DNA of 64,000 nt from Ureibacillus massiliensis 4400831 = CIP 108448 = CCUG 49529 (GCF_000772965.1 NZ_JPVQ01000005.1:62001-126000), one strand, 5' to 3'; counted from the first letter of the stretch, positions 39,347-46,675 are shown. Translations and numbers: made by a program. Notes: generated by a model from the sequence alone, not told the origin.

Positions 39347-39362
39347 AATTTTAGAAGCTAAT

Positions 39363-39398
39363 AAAAAGTACAATCCATCAATGGATTGTACTTTTTAT
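39363..39398. terminator. Bidirectional terminator, yutD / DUF3055-like gene
   Basis: AAAAAGTACAATCCAT and ATGGATTGTACTTTTT form a perfect 16-bp stem with a 2-base loop (CA); A-run on one side, T-run on the other. Confidence 0.9.
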
Positions 39399-39426
39399 GC
39401 GTATAGGGATAGCCTATACCTTGCTT

Positions 39427-39693
39427 TTAAGCTAATAATTCTGTTAAATACTCCCGCAAATCAATAGCTTCTTCTTCTGTTTTATTATACACATGCTCTA
39501 AATATCCAGGTTCTTCAACATCGTCCGGACCGATAATCGCAAATCGATTGGATTGCATATCTAAAACTAGTACTTTTCCAAAAAATCGACTGGATTGCAC
39601 AATAGCTAGGTCATAACGTAGCTTGTTTCCTGTAAAGCTAACAAATCTTGTTTTTGTATCTTCAATATCATCATATAAGAAAAAACGCTCCAT
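39427..39693 (-). CDS. DUF3055-like hypothetical protein
   Basis: Protein of 88 residues, preceded by GGGAGGAG at good spacing. It starts MERFFLYDDIEDTKTRFVSF and contains RYDLAIVQSSRFFGKVLVLDMQSNRFAIIG followed by an acidic C-terminus (NKTEEEAIDLREYLTELLA). I recall this as the DUF3055 pattern of small Bacillales proteins, but the function is unknown. It is divergent from yutE and converges on yutD. Confidence 0.72.
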   Translation of the reverse strand: MERFFLYDDIEDTKTRFVSFTGNKLRYDLAIVQSSRFFGKVLVLDMQSNRFAIIGPDDVEEPGYLEHVYNKTEEEAIDLREYLTELLA

Positions 39694-39779
39694 ATGGTTT
39701 TACTCCTCCCAATTCTCTAGAATATGTTACTATAAATAAGAAACGACTATCAACTTAATTGATTAATGGGGGCTTTAAC

Positions 39780-40232
39780 ATGTATTTTGTCGATCGTAAT
39801 AAAATAATTAGCACATTAAAGCATTTAGATGAACTACTTTCTGTGTTTGAATCAAAACAAGAATGGTTAAATGATGATATTTCAAAACTTGCTCTACAAA
39901 GAATTGCACACAATACGGTAGAAGCTTTGATGGATGTGGGGAATTTGATTATTGATGGTTTTATTATGAGAGATCCTGGTAGTTATGAAGACATAATTGA
40001 TATTTTAATCGATGAAAAAGTAGTATCTATAGAAATGGAAACACCATTAAAAAACGTTGTAGATCTTCGTAAAATCGTAGTAAGAGAATATGTGGATGCA
40101 GACAATGAGGTAGTAGAAAAAGTATTAAAAGAAAATCTAGCGAGCATAAAACAATTCTCATCAAGTGTTATTAATTATTTAGAAAATGAGTTGGGGCCAG
40201 TATCAGCATTTTTACCGGAGAGCGAAAAATGA
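39780..40232 (+). CDS. yutE: DUF86 / HepT-like protein YutE
   Basis: Protein of 150 residues (start 39780 after ATGGGGGC; the ATG at 39759 is rejected). It is all-helical and matches the HEPN/HepT-like DUF86 family, whose toxins act with MNT nucleotidyltransferase antitoxins. No nucleotidyltransferase gene is adjacent; the gene is instead coupled to the HAD gene yutF by a 4-base ATGA overlap. At the place of the HEPN active motif (R-x4-6-H, typically RNxxVHxY) it reads VDLRKIVVREYVDAD, with Arg in place of His. This suggests a catalytically inactive, domesticated protein. Function unknown. Confidence 0.85.
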   Translation: MYFVDRNKIISTLKHLDELLSVFESKQEWLNDDISKLALQRIAHNTVEALMDVGNLIIDGFIMRDPGSYEDIIDILIDEKVVSIEMETPLKNVVDLRKIVVREYVDADNEVVEKVLKENLASIKQFSSSVINYLENELGPVSAFLPESEK

Positions 40233-40990
40233 AAAGATATAAAGCTTATTGCTTCGATTTAGATGGAACGGTTTATAGAGGAAATGAAGGGATTGAAACT
40301 GCAGTACGATTTATCCATCGCTTGCAGGAAGAAGGTGTTGAATATTATTTCATCACGAATAATTCTTCAAAAACACCTACACAATTGCAGAGTGCACTAG
40401 CTAAAATAAATATTGAGGCTCCAACAAGTAGAATTTATTCTAGTGCAATTACGACTGCAAAGTATATTTCTCAACATTATAAAAACGCCATCGTACATGT
40501 AATTGGTTCTGATGGATTAAAAGAAGCATTAGTCGAAGAAAATATTGCTCTGACAGATGATTTAAATGCTGATGTTGTCGTGATGGGAATTGACCAAACT
40601 GTTGACTATATGAAGCTTGCAAAAGCAACTGTCGCTGTTCAAAATGGCGCAACATTAATCGGTACAAATAAGGATATAAAGTTCCCTAGTGAGTTCGGAT
40701 TTTTACCGGGAAATGGTTCATTTGTAGAGCTAGTTGCAAACGTAGGGAATACGGATCCAATCTATGTTGGAAAGCCTTCTCCAGTGATGCTTGAAGTGAT
40801 TCAAGAGGAATATGGATACGATAAAGAAGACATGGTGTTAATAGGGGACAATTACGATACGGATATTTTATGTGGTATCCAATTTGGTTGTGATACAATC
40901 CATGTCAATACAGGTGTAACGAGCACGGAACAGGTGCTAAAAAAGGAAATCCAGCCTACATATTGTTTGGAAGACTTAAGCGAGATATAA
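40229..40990 (+). CDS. yutF: HAD-superfamily phosphatase YutF
   Basis: Protein of 253 residues of the HAD-IIA (NagD-like) class. Motif I is CFDLDGTVYRG, motif II is FITNNSSKTP, the C2 cap domain lies between, motif III is the Lys in YVGKPSPVMLEVI and motif IV is VLIGDNYDTDILCGIQFG. NagD relatives dephosphorylate small sugars and nucleotides; the physiological substrate here is not known. Its start overlaps the yutE stop as ATGA. A compound hairpin follows the stop. Confidence 0.9.
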   Translation: MKRYKAYCFDLDGTVYRGNEGIETAVRFIHRLQEEGVEYYFITNNSSKTPTQLQSALAKINIEAPTSRIYSSAITTAKYISQHYKNAIVHVIGSDGLKEALVEENIALTDDLNADVVVMGIDQTVDYMKLAKATVAVQNGATLIGTNKDIKFPSEFGFLPGNGSFVELVANVGNTDPIYVGKPSPVMLEVIQEEYGYDKEDMVLIGDNYDTDILCGIQFGCDTIHVNTGVTSTEQVLKKEIQPTYCLEDLSEI

Positions 40991-41006
40991 ATAAAGTAAA
41001 AGAAAA

Positions 41007-41078
41007 GATCCACGTACATATAGAATGAACAATAAACTTATGATTAACGGTTCATTCTTAAAAAGTACGTGGATTTTA
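41007..41078. terminator. Compound hairpin, yutF / yuzB
   Basis: GATCCACGTAC (41007-41017) pairs with GTACGTGGATT (from 41065), enclosing an inner GAATGAAC/GTTCATTC pairing. T-rich on the plus side and A-rich on the other; it lies between convergent genes. Confidence 0.75.
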
Positions 41079-41080
41079 TG

Positions 41081-41317
41081 TTAGAATAAAGGATTTTCTT
41101 CAATGTATTGATAAATCTTCCCTGTTAATTCTTCAGGAGTGTCAGCCTCTACAATATCACCATTCACAAGTGCGTAAAATGTGCTGTCACATAATGTACA
41201 GTAGCTTAAACAACCGTACTCAAGTACATCTATATTAGGATCTTTTTCTAATATTTCATAAGTTTCTTGTGCGCCCTTTGCTAGATTGCTAATACAAAAT
41301 TCTACTAATGGGTTCAT
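41081..41317 (-). CDS. yuzB: DUF1450 protein YuzB
   Basis: Protein of 78 residues when started at 41317 ([17 protein letters not shown]) after GAGGTGA; the same length as B. subtilis YuzB. It has the fold and cysteine pattern of a small thioredoxin-like/ferredoxin-like domain: Cys8, and [10 protein letters not shown] near residues 36-45, followed by [18 protein letters not shown]. Function unknown. It is divergent from yutJ with a 472-base gap that holds the repeat array and Rex sites. Placement beside yutJ is conserved with B. subtilis. Confidence 0.9.
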   Translation of the reverse strand: MNPLVEFCISNLAKGAQETYEILEKDPNIDVLEYGCLSYCTLCDSTFYALVNGDIVEADTPEELTGKIYQYIEENPLF

Positions 41318-41426
41318 TGGAGTCACCTCAAATAAAAATCCTACTCTGTTTTTAGGATTTCGTCAATTTATCCGATTTAAATGTGGTTTATCCATCCATC
41401 TTGTGGGGGCTATTATATTAGTGATT

Positions 41427-41613
41427 AGTCTATTATCAGCACGAGATTGTCTAATATCCGCCTCGGAATGTCTAATATCATACTCGGATTGTCTATTATC
41501 CTAAAGCTTTTGTCTATTATTTAGAACACGCTCCTGCTCTTGTCTAATATCCGTCCGGGATTGTCTATTATCGGATCGCCTTTGTCTATTAAACCTGCAT
41601 GCTCGTCTATATC
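41427..41613. repeat. Nine TGTCTAWTATC motifs with 21-bp period
   Basis: Copies begin at 41427, 41448, 41469, 41490, 41511, 41541, 41562, 41583 and 41604. Seven of the eight steps are exactly 21 bp and one is 30. The core is TGTCTAATATC or TGTCTATTATC (copy 1 AGTC..., copy 5 ends TT, copy 8 ends AAA, copy 9 lacks one base). The 10-base spacers vary but several end CGGA/CGGGA-T just before the next copy. A weaker CTATTAT at 41410 may be another unit. 21 bp equals two helical turns, so all copies face the same side of the DNA. Confidence 0.9.
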
Positions 41614-41678
41614 AATCCCTAGTCACAATCCAGATACCTAGCCATTTTAATTAGTAAGAATAAAGGGCTTAAAACTTT

Positions 41679-41696
41679 TTGTGAAATTTTTCACAA
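41679..41696. promoter_or_regulatory. Rex operator 1
   Basis: TTGTGAAATTTTTCACAA is an exact match to the Rex consensus TTGTGAAnnnnTTCACAA. Rex represses when NADH is low relative to NAD+ and lets go when NADH rises. 35 bp upstream of the second site. Confidence 0.9.
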
Positions 41697-41713
41697 AAAA
41701 TTTCGAAATGATA

Positions 41714-41731
41714 TTGTGAAAAGTATCACAA
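41714..41731. promoter_or_regulatory. Rex operator 2
   Basis: TTGTGAAAAGTATCACAA keeps the TTGTGA/TCACAA half-sites of the Rex consensus. Its first six bases are also the proposed yutJ -35 box. Confidence 0.82.
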
Positions 41732-41742
41732 TGAGCTATACT
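41714..41742 (+). promoter_or_regulatory. yutJ promoter
   Basis: TTGTGA (41714-41719), a 17-base spacer and TATACT (41737-41742). The -35 box overlaps Rex operator 2, so Rex binding would exclude RNA polymerase. Confidence 0.72.
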
Positions 41743-41789
41743 CGAATGTGTATTATTTGTGAACGCTATAAAATTAGAGGGAGAGTTAT

Positions 41790-42863
41790 ATGAAAAACTT
41801 AGTATTATTAGGCGGAGGTTATGGCAACATGCGTATTTTACATCGCCTTTTGCCAAACAATTTCCCTGAAGACACGATGATAACATTGATTGACAGAACA
41901 CCGTTTCATAGCTTAAAAACAGAGTTTTATGCATTGGCAGCAGGTACTTCTACTGATAAAGAAGTTCGTGTTACATTTCCAGAGCATCCTAGATTAGATA
42001 CTGTATACGGTGAAATAACTAAAATTGATACTAAAGAGAAACTTGTTTATTTAGATAAAGATCGAACTGTACAATACGATGATTTAGTAATTGGGCTTGG
42101 TTGTGAAGATAAATATCACGATGTACCAGGAGCTGAAGAATATACATATAGTATTCAGACAATCGCTAAGTCACGTTGTACGTTTGAAAAACTATGTGGT
42201 TTGCCTGCTGGTTCAACAGTTGCGATTGTTGGAGCTGGTTTAAGTGGTATTGAATTAGCAAGTGAATTACGCGAAAGTAGAGAAGATCTTAAAATTAAGC
42301 TTTTCGATCGTTCACACCGTATATTACGAGAGTTCCCTGAGAAACTAAGTAATTATGTGAAATCATGGTTTGAAAAAAATAATGTTGAAGTGATTGCAGA
42401 ATCAAACATTACAAAAGTTGAACCAAATCTTTTATTTAATCACGAAGATGTTATAGAAGTTGATTCAGTTGTTTGGACTGCGGGAGTTCAGCCTGTAAAA
42501 GTTGTAAGAGATATTGAGGATATTGAAAAGGATTCAAAGGAACGCCCGATAATAAATCAATATTTCCAATTAATCAATGATGAACATGTATATGTGATTG
42601 GTGACTGTGCTTCATCAGAGCTACCTCCAAGTGCTCAATTAGCAGAAGAACAGGCTGAGCGTGTAGTAAAAGTACTGAAAGCACGTTTTAAAAATGAACC
42701 ATTACCTGAAAAAATGCCTGAAATTAAGTTGAAAGGCTATTTAGGTTCATTAGGTAAAAAGCACGGCTTTGCCCATGTTATGGATACGGCTGTAACCGGA
42801 CGCCTTGCTAGATTAATGAAATCTGGCTATCTTTGGTTTTATAAACGTCAAGTTGAATCATAA
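41790..42863 (+). CDS. yutJ: NADH dehydrogenase-like flavoprotein YutJ
   Basis: Protein of 357 residues related to type II NADH dehydrogenases; B. subtilis YutJ is of similar length. The FAD-binding motif is LVLLGGGYGNMRIL at the N-terminus, the NADH-binding motif is VAIVGAGLSGIELASEL near residue 150, and the second FAD motif is VYVIGDCASSELPPSAQLAEEQA. A C-terminal region with basic and aromatic residues (LMKSGYLWFYKRQVES) could touch the membrane. It probably passes electrons from NADH to menaquinone. Two Rex sites and an overlapping promoter suggest induction by high NADH, as known for B. subtilis yjlC-ndh. Confidence 0.9.
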   Translation: MKNLVLLGGGYGNMRILHRLLPNNFPEDTMITLIDRTPFHSLKTEFYALAAGTSTDKEVRVTFPEHPRLDTVYGEITKIDTKEKLVYLDKDRTVQYDDLVIGLGCEDKYHDVPGAEEYTYSIQTIAKSRCTFEKLCGLPAGSTVAIVGAGLSGIELASELRESREDLKIKLFDRSHRILREFPEKLSNYVKSWFEKNNVEVIAESNITKVEPNLLFNHEDVIEVDSVVWTAGVQPVKVVRDIEDIEKDSKERPIINQYFQLINDEHVYVIGDCASSELPPSAQLAEEQAERVVKVLKARFKNEPLPEKMPEIKLKGYLGSLGKKHGFAHVMDTAVTGRLARLMKSGYLWFYKRQVES

Positions 42864-42869
42864 TAAAAA

Positions 42870-42900
42870 CAGGAGTCTAAAATTCATTTTAGACTCCAAA
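42870..42900. terminator. Terminator, yutJ / yuzD
   Basis: GGAGTCTAAAAT (42872-42883) and ATTTTAGACTCC (42886-42897) form a perfect 12-bp stem with a 2-base loop between convergent genes; the flanking T/A runs are short. Confidence 0.75.
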
Positions 42901-42917
42901 TTTTAAAACAGTTTATT

Positions 42918-43244
42918 TCAAACTTCTGAGGTAAAACCAATATCCTCTAGTGCAGAGAATACAGGCTTTAATTGAATATACCCTTCACCGATTACTTCAT
43001 TATTAAGTAATACTAGTGGATAAAAGAATTCATCGTTATGTATGCGTTCTGCCCAATGTATTTCTCTAGGATCAGTCAAAGGTTGCTCGATGTCAACATA
43101 ACGAATTGTAAAAGGGTGGTTAGGAAATTTACGGCTAATTGCAGCCTCTAGCCATTCATAGGTGTCTTTAGATGAAGGTGCATTAACACAGCTAGCACAT
43201 AATATATCTGCGCCAAAGATTTCAATCACTGGTTTATTTTTCAT
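42918..43244 (-). CDS. yuzD: DUF1462 protein YuzD
   Basis: Protein of 108 residues, the same length as B. subtilis YuzD. A thioredoxin-like domain is suggested by the N-terminal strand and CxxC: VIEIFGADILCASCVNAPSSKDTYEWLEAAI, then FFYPLVLLNNEVIGEGYIQLKPVFSAL. It sits divergent from the NifU-like yutI and next to yutJ, a conserved neighbourhood, so a link to Fe-S or redox metabolism is likely but unproven. Confidence 0.88.
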   Translation of the reverse strand: MKNKPVIEIFGADILCASCVNAPSSKDTYEWLEAAISRKFPNHPFTIRYVDIEQPLTDPREIHWAERIHNDEFFYPLVLLNNEVIGEGYIQLKPVFSALEDIGFTSEV

Positions 43245-43331
43245 TATAAATCTAACAACCTTTCTGACTTAACTATTGGATTTTTTCGTTTCTTCACATT
43301 ATAATTATTTTAATGAAAGGAGTCGAGGGAA

Positions 43332-43568
43332 ATGACAGATTTAGAACAAAAAGAACAAGTGCAAGAAGTTTTAGATAAATTACGTCCGTTCTTACTTCGC
43401 GACGGGGGCGACTGTGAATTAGTTGATGTTGAAGAAGGTATTGTTCGCTTGCGTTTATTAGGTGCATGCGGAAGCTGCCCAAGTTCAACAATCACTTTAA
43501 AAGCAGGTATTGAACGCGCACTTTTAGAAGAAGTACCTGGTATCGTGGAAGTAGAACAAGTATTTTAA
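43332..43568 (+). CDS. yutI: NifU C-terminal-like Fe-S carrier YutI
   Basis: Protein of 78 residues consisting only of the Nfu domain. The cluster-binding CxxC is Cys46-Gly-Ser-Cys49 in [21 protein letters not shown]. Two monomers hold a [4Fe-4S] cluster in this family and deliver it to target enzymes. It is shorter than the B. subtilis protein as I recall it (about 110 residues), with the extra N-terminus missing. The start follows AAAGGAGTCGAGGGA. Function downstream of sufCDSUB is inferred. Confidence 0.92.
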   Translation: MTDLEQKEQVQEVLDKLRPFLLRDGGDCELVDVEEGIVRLRLLGACGSCPSSTITLKAGIERALLEEVPGIVEVEQVF

Positions 43569-43582
43569 TTTACATGATAAAT

Positions 43583-43622
43583 TTGGCTATCTAATGTGAA
43601 AATGTTAGATAGCCTTTTTTTA
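43583..43622. terminator. Terminator, yutI / DUF2225 gene
   Basis: GGCTATCTAA (43585-43594) and TTAGATAGCC (43605-43614) form a perfect stem followed by seven Ts on the plus strand, reaching the stop of the convergent gene. Confidence 0.88.
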
Positions 43623-44327
43623 ATTTTTCGGAAGTTCCTCACGCAGTTTCTCACGTTCTTCACGAACTAGCTGCCATTGTTCTTTTGCCATATCGATCAG
43701 CTTTGCCTCACCACCAATGTGCTGCTGTTCGATTACTTTAGAGAAGAATCGAGTAGCATTTTCTATATCATTGATGCGACGAGATAGTTCTGCAATCATA
43801 TACATAACTCGAACACCTGACATTTGAGTACTTGCATAATCTTCATTTGAAAAAGATTCTAAATAATAGTCACGAGAAAGCTTGATAAAACGCTCTTCCT
43901 GCTCCAGATTTCCCATTGAACGGTATAGCCAGCCAATTCTTAATGATAAACCAGCAAGTGATACGTTTTTTTCTTTTTTAATCGTCCCACATAAAAGGGC
44001 AAGTTTGTAAGCTTGAACAGCTTGTGAAATCGTTCGTTCGCCACTAAAAGTATGATGTACCCACTTTTTCGTAATTTGCTCATCAATTTGTTCTTTTACA
44101 CCAGGAGCAAAGTATTTATTAAAGTCTTCTGTGAAAGAAAAACCACAATGTTCACAAACAAATACATTATAAAAAAGTGCATTAACATTTGTATCAGCAT
44201 ATATAGGACGAAAATCACTTTCGGTTTGATTTACTTTTATAAATTTTGAACGTACCTTATAAGAAGGGAATGTCTTTTTACAGTTAATGCATTCTATTTG
44301 TTTTTCATAATACGGTGACATTTCCAT
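43620..44327 (-). CDS. DUF2225 family protein
   Basis: Protein of 235 residues; the start at 44327 (MEMSPYYEKQIECINC) follows GGAGGAG, and the hydrophobic upstream extension is rejected. A zinc ribbon is suggested by CINCKKTF near residue 14 and VCEHCGFSF near residue 58. The rest is helical and resembles tetratricopeptide repeats (AYKLALLCGTIKKEK; LSLRIGWLYRSMGNLEQEERFIKLSRDYY; VMYMIAELSRRINDIENATRFFSKVIEQ). It was probably built for protein-protein contacts. Function unknown. Confidence 0.82.
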   Translation of the reverse strand: MEMSPYYEKQIECINCKKTFPSYKVRSKFIKVNQTESDFRPIYADTNVNALFYNVFVCEHCGFSFTEDFNKYFAPGVKEQIDEQITKKWVHHTFSGERTISQAVQAYKLALLCGTIKKEKNVSLAGLSLRIGWLYRSMGNLEQEERFIKLSRDYYLESFSNEDYASTQMSGVRVMYMIAELSRRINDIENATRFFSKVIEQQHIGGEAKLIDMAKEQWQLVREEREKLREELPKN

Positions 44328-44426
44328 AATACGTACTCCTCCAATAACATATAATAAGACTATTATAACAGTTATCAATTAAAAGTTGTTAAACCCATTG
44401 TCCTATTTTTTTCAGAAGCAGTATTG

Positions 44427-44456
44427 TTGAATCATCATGTGAAAACTTGATATTAT
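44427..44456 (+). promoter_or_regulatory. Probable yutM promoter
   Basis: TTGAAT (44427-44432), an 18-base spacer and TATTAT (44451-44456), about 29 bases before the start codon. Confidence 0.5.
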
Positions 44457-44484
44457 ATAAGATAGAAGGAAGGTGACTACAGAG

Positions 44485-44859
44485 ATGACAAGTGAAAAAA
44501 ATGTGATACATTTAACTGAAGCGGCAGCATTTCGTGTGAAAGAAATGCAAAAGCATAATGATGAGGAAGGTTCATTTTTACGTGTCGCAGTTCATGGTGG
44601 CGGATGTAGTGGACTTTCATACGGCATGAATTTTGACCAAAACCAAAGCGAAGACGATTATATAGACGAACAATTTGGCTTGAAAATTCTTGTTTCTCGC
44701 GAGGATGCACCAATCTTAACGGGGACTAAAATTGATTATAAGCAATCTCTAATGGGTGGCGGTTTTACCATCGACAATCCGAATGCAATCGCTTCATGTG
44801 GCTGTGGAACGTCTTTTAAAACGGCTAAAGTTGAAGGTACGCCGGAAGTTTGTGAGTAA
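44485..44859 (+). CDS. yutM: A-type Fe-S carrier protein YutM
   Basis: Protein of 124 residues of the HesB/IscA/SufA/ErpA family. All three conserved cysteines are present: Cys41 in HGGGCSGLSYG, and Cys105 and Cys107 in the C-terminal SCGCGTSF. These proteins carry [4Fe-4S] clusters from the Suf scaffold to enzymes such as lipoyl synthase, which is encoded 6 kb away. The start is the ATG at 44485 (AGGTGA upstream), not the GTG at 44473. Single gene with its own terminator. Confidence 0.93.
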   Translation: MTSEKNVIHLTEAAAFRVKEMQKHNDEEGSFLRVAVHGGGCSGLSYGMNFDQNQSEDDYIDEQFGLKILVSREDAPILTGTKIDYKQSLMGGGFTIDNPNAIASCGCGTSFKTAKVEGTPEVCE

Positions 44860-44881
44860 TAGTTAAATATCAGGTAATATT

Positions 44882-44927
44882 TATGAGACTTTTTTCTTTT
44901 TAATGAAGAAGGTCTCATATTTTTTAT
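44882..44927 (+). terminator. yutM terminator
   Basis: TATGAGACTTTTTTC pairs with GAAGAAGGTCTCATA through G-T pairs, followed by TTTTTT. Confidence 0.78.
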
Positions 44928-45028
44928 AAATTCAACTCATTATCGGAATCAATACAAGGTTTATATAATTAAATTTTAAGAATGAATTATATAATATTAA
45001 ATATAGGGAATATACAAAGGGTGATTAG

Positions 45029-45526
45029 ATGAAAAAGGATCGGGGAAAGGTTTGGCTTGGTGTTGCTGGAGTTGTTATTAATTCAGAAGGTAAGTGGCTC
45101 GTAGTGAAAAAGAAATATAGTGGATTAAAAGGGGTATGGTCACTGCCAGCAGGATTTGTAAATGACGGTGAGACAGCGGATGAGGCGGTCGTCCGTGAAG
45201 TAAAAGAAGAAACGGGCATTGATTGTGAGGTTTCGGGCTTAGTCGGTTTCAGATCAGGCGTTATTCGAGAGGAAATAAGCGATAACATGGCTATTTTTTA
45301 TTGTAGACCTATTTATGATATACAGTCCATTTCCATCCAAGAACGGGAATTATCAGAAGTAGCTTGGTTAACAGTTGAAGAACTAGTTAACGGTGGAGAA
45401 TCTTCCGTTATGCTTCGAGAAATGGCTAGTCATGAGTTGAAAGAACACCAGCTATTTAAAAAAGAAGGCATTAATCCAGGGGAAGTATTTGAATACTCAG
45501 CTTATAAATTATTTTTTAATAAATGA
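45029..45526 (+). CDS. NUDIX hydrolase
   Basis: Protein of 165 residues. The Nudix box G-x5-E-x7-R-E-x2-E-E-x-G is complete in [20 protein letters not shown] followed by TGI. The N-terminus ([35 protein letters not shown]) is of the ADP-ribose/MutT-like type. It cleaves a nucleoside diphosphate linked to another group; the actual substrate cannot be told. The start has AAAGGGTG upstream. Single gene with a terminator. Confidence 0.9.
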   Translation: MKKDRGKVWLGVAGVVINSEGKWLVVKKKYSGLKGVWSLPAGFVNDGETADEAVVREVKEETGIDCEVSGLVGFRSGVIREEISDNMAIFYCRPIYDIQSISIQERELSEVAWLTVEELVNGGESSVMLREMASHELKEHQLFKKEGINPGEVFEYSAYKLFFNK

Positions 45527-45542
45527 CTACATAGTTGGATTG

Positions 45543-45576
45543 AACTAGTTGTACCGATTCGTATAACTAGTTTTTG
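45543..45576 (+). terminator. NUDIX gene terminator
   Basis: AACTAGTTGTAC (45543-45554) and GTATAACTAGTT (45561-45572) form a 12-bp stem with one G-T pair, followed by TTTG. Confidence 0.7.
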
Positions 45577-45626
45577 TTGTGACGGAGAAAATCAAATAAA
45601 TGTCACAAAACGTGCGTCATAACCAT

Positions 45627-45655
45627 TTGAAAGCATTTACTGAATAGGTTACACT
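45627..45655 (+). promoter_or_regulatory. yuiB promoter
   Basis: TTGAAA (45627-45632), a 17-base spacer and TACACT (45650-45655), 30 bases before the start codon. Confidence 0.68.
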
Positions 45656-45684
45656 AGTTAAGAGAAAACGGAGGTATACATAAA

Positions 45685-46014
45685 ATGAGTGGATCAGTTT
45701 CCATAGTACAATTGATCATATCTATCGTACTATTTTTTGTTATGTTCTTTGGAATAGGATTTTTATTAAACATGCTCCTTCGTATGACATGGTTAATGGC
45801 AATAATCTATCCTGTAGTCGTAATATTTATTATTGATGAAGTTAGTTTTTTAGACTACATATTTAAACCAGGAATGGCTTTTCCCGCTTTATGGGATAAA
45901 ATTTTATCTTTACATTTAGTAGATATATTAATTTTGGCTGGTGGTTTTGGGGGAGCTATTGTAGCAGGCTTCGTTATGATGTTTTTAAGAAAAAGTGGAT
46001 ATCGAATGTTTTAA
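45685..46014 (+). CDS. yuiB: Membrane protein YuiB
   Basis: Protein of 109 residues with about three hydrophobic spans (about residues 7-30, 34-52 and 78-100). It starts MSGSVSIVQLIISIVLFFVM and ends MMFLRKSGYRMF. It corresponds to B. subtilis YuiB by length, sequence pattern and position near yuiD and yuiE. Function unknown. The start follows GGAGG, and a good sigma-A-type promoter lies upstream. The small yuiA gene, which accompanies it in B. subtilis, was not found. Confidence 0.83.
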   Translation: MSGSVSIVQLIISIVLFFVMFFGIGFLLNMLLRMTWLMAIIYPVVVIFIIDEVSFLDYIFKPGMAFPALWDKILSLHLVDILILAGGFGGAIVAGFVMMFLRKSGYRMF

Positions 46015-46018
46015 TCAA

Positions 46019-46052
46019 AAAAGTGCTTTGGATATTCCCGAAGCACTTTTTG
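46019..46052. terminator. Terminator, yuiB / yuiD
   Basis: AAAAAGTGCTTTGG and the CCCGAAGCACTTTTT arm form a long stem with one bulge; A-run before and T-run after, shared by convergent genes. Confidence 0.85.
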
Positions 46053-46529
46053 TTATCCTATAAAATTGTAATAAATAATGGCAATAAGAATTCCAGTGAC
46101 TGCACCAGATAAAACTTCGCTTGGTTTATGGCCTAATAGTGTTTTTAACGCTTGGTGTTCTTCCGTCTCATTTTTATCTGGCCAACGAGAAATTTCTCTA
46201 AAAAACACATATAAATCATCGCGTATTTGATTTAAAATGGCTGCATGCTGTCCAGCTTGATAACGTACGCCACTAGCATCATACATTACAATACCTGCAA
46301 ACATAGTCGCTACTGCAAAGGTAGGGGAATTCAAGCCAGTTTCAAACCCAACTGCAGTGGCGAGACTTGAGACAGCAGCAGAATGAGAACTAGGCATACC
46401 TCCTGTAGAAGTCATTAAAGCCCAATTTATTTTTTTTGTCAGGATAAAATGAATAGGTACTTTAATAAATTGAGCAAACAGAATTGAAAATAAAGCTAAT
46501 AATAAAGGTGTATTCTGTAGTAAAGCCAA
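46053..46529 (-). CDS. yuiD: Divergent PAP2-family membrane protein YuiD
   Basis: A TTG start at 46529, 8 bases after AAGGTAGGG, gives exactly 158 residues, the length of B. subtilis YuiD; an ATG at 46574 would add 15 residues. It belongs to the divergent PAP2 family (acid phosphatase/vanadium haloperoxidase-related). The signature is ALMTSTGGMPSSHSAAVSSLATAVG, with ASGVRYQAGQHAAILNQI and GHKPSEVLSGAVTGILIAIIYY following. Four or five membrane spans are seen. A phospholipid- or polyprenyl-phosphate-related role is possible but unproven. Confidence 0.87.
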   Translation of the reverse strand: MALLQNTPLLLALFSILFAQFIKVPIHFILTKKINWALMTSTGGMPSSHSAAVSSLATAVGFETGLNSPTFAVATMFAGIVMYDASGVRYQAGQHAAILNQIRDDLYVFFREISRWPDKNETEEHQALKTLLGHKPSEVLSGAVTGILIAIIYYNFIG

Positions 46530-46609
46530 AAGAAAAATCCCTACCTTTCTTATTCTATGCTTAAAGTATAGCACAACTACGTTGCTAAAAATAAACGATT
46601 GTTATTAAA

Positions 46610-46627
46610 TTTGAAGTAATCTTCAAA
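46610..46627. promoter_or_regulatory. Inverted repeat upstream of pepA
   Basis: TTTGAAG-taat-CTTCAAA, perfect 7-bp arms, in the A+T-rich region 49-66 bases before pepA. It overlaps a possible -35 (TTCAAA at 46622). It may be an operator; no regulator is known to me. Confidence 0.35.
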
Positions 46628-46675
46628 TAACATTTACAATTACTATATTATAAATATTAAAGGAGGCTGTTAAGG

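Noticed and set aside
41286-41504. 72-residue reading frame through the 21-bp array
   Set aside because: It has no ribosome-binding site, overlaps yuzB antisense, and its heptapeptide repeat (CLISASE, CLISYSD) is simply the translation of the DNA repeat; the frame stops before the end of the array.
41427-41613. CRISPR array
   Set aside because: The repeats are 11 bp with 10-bp spacers, far too short, and no cas genes are nearby.
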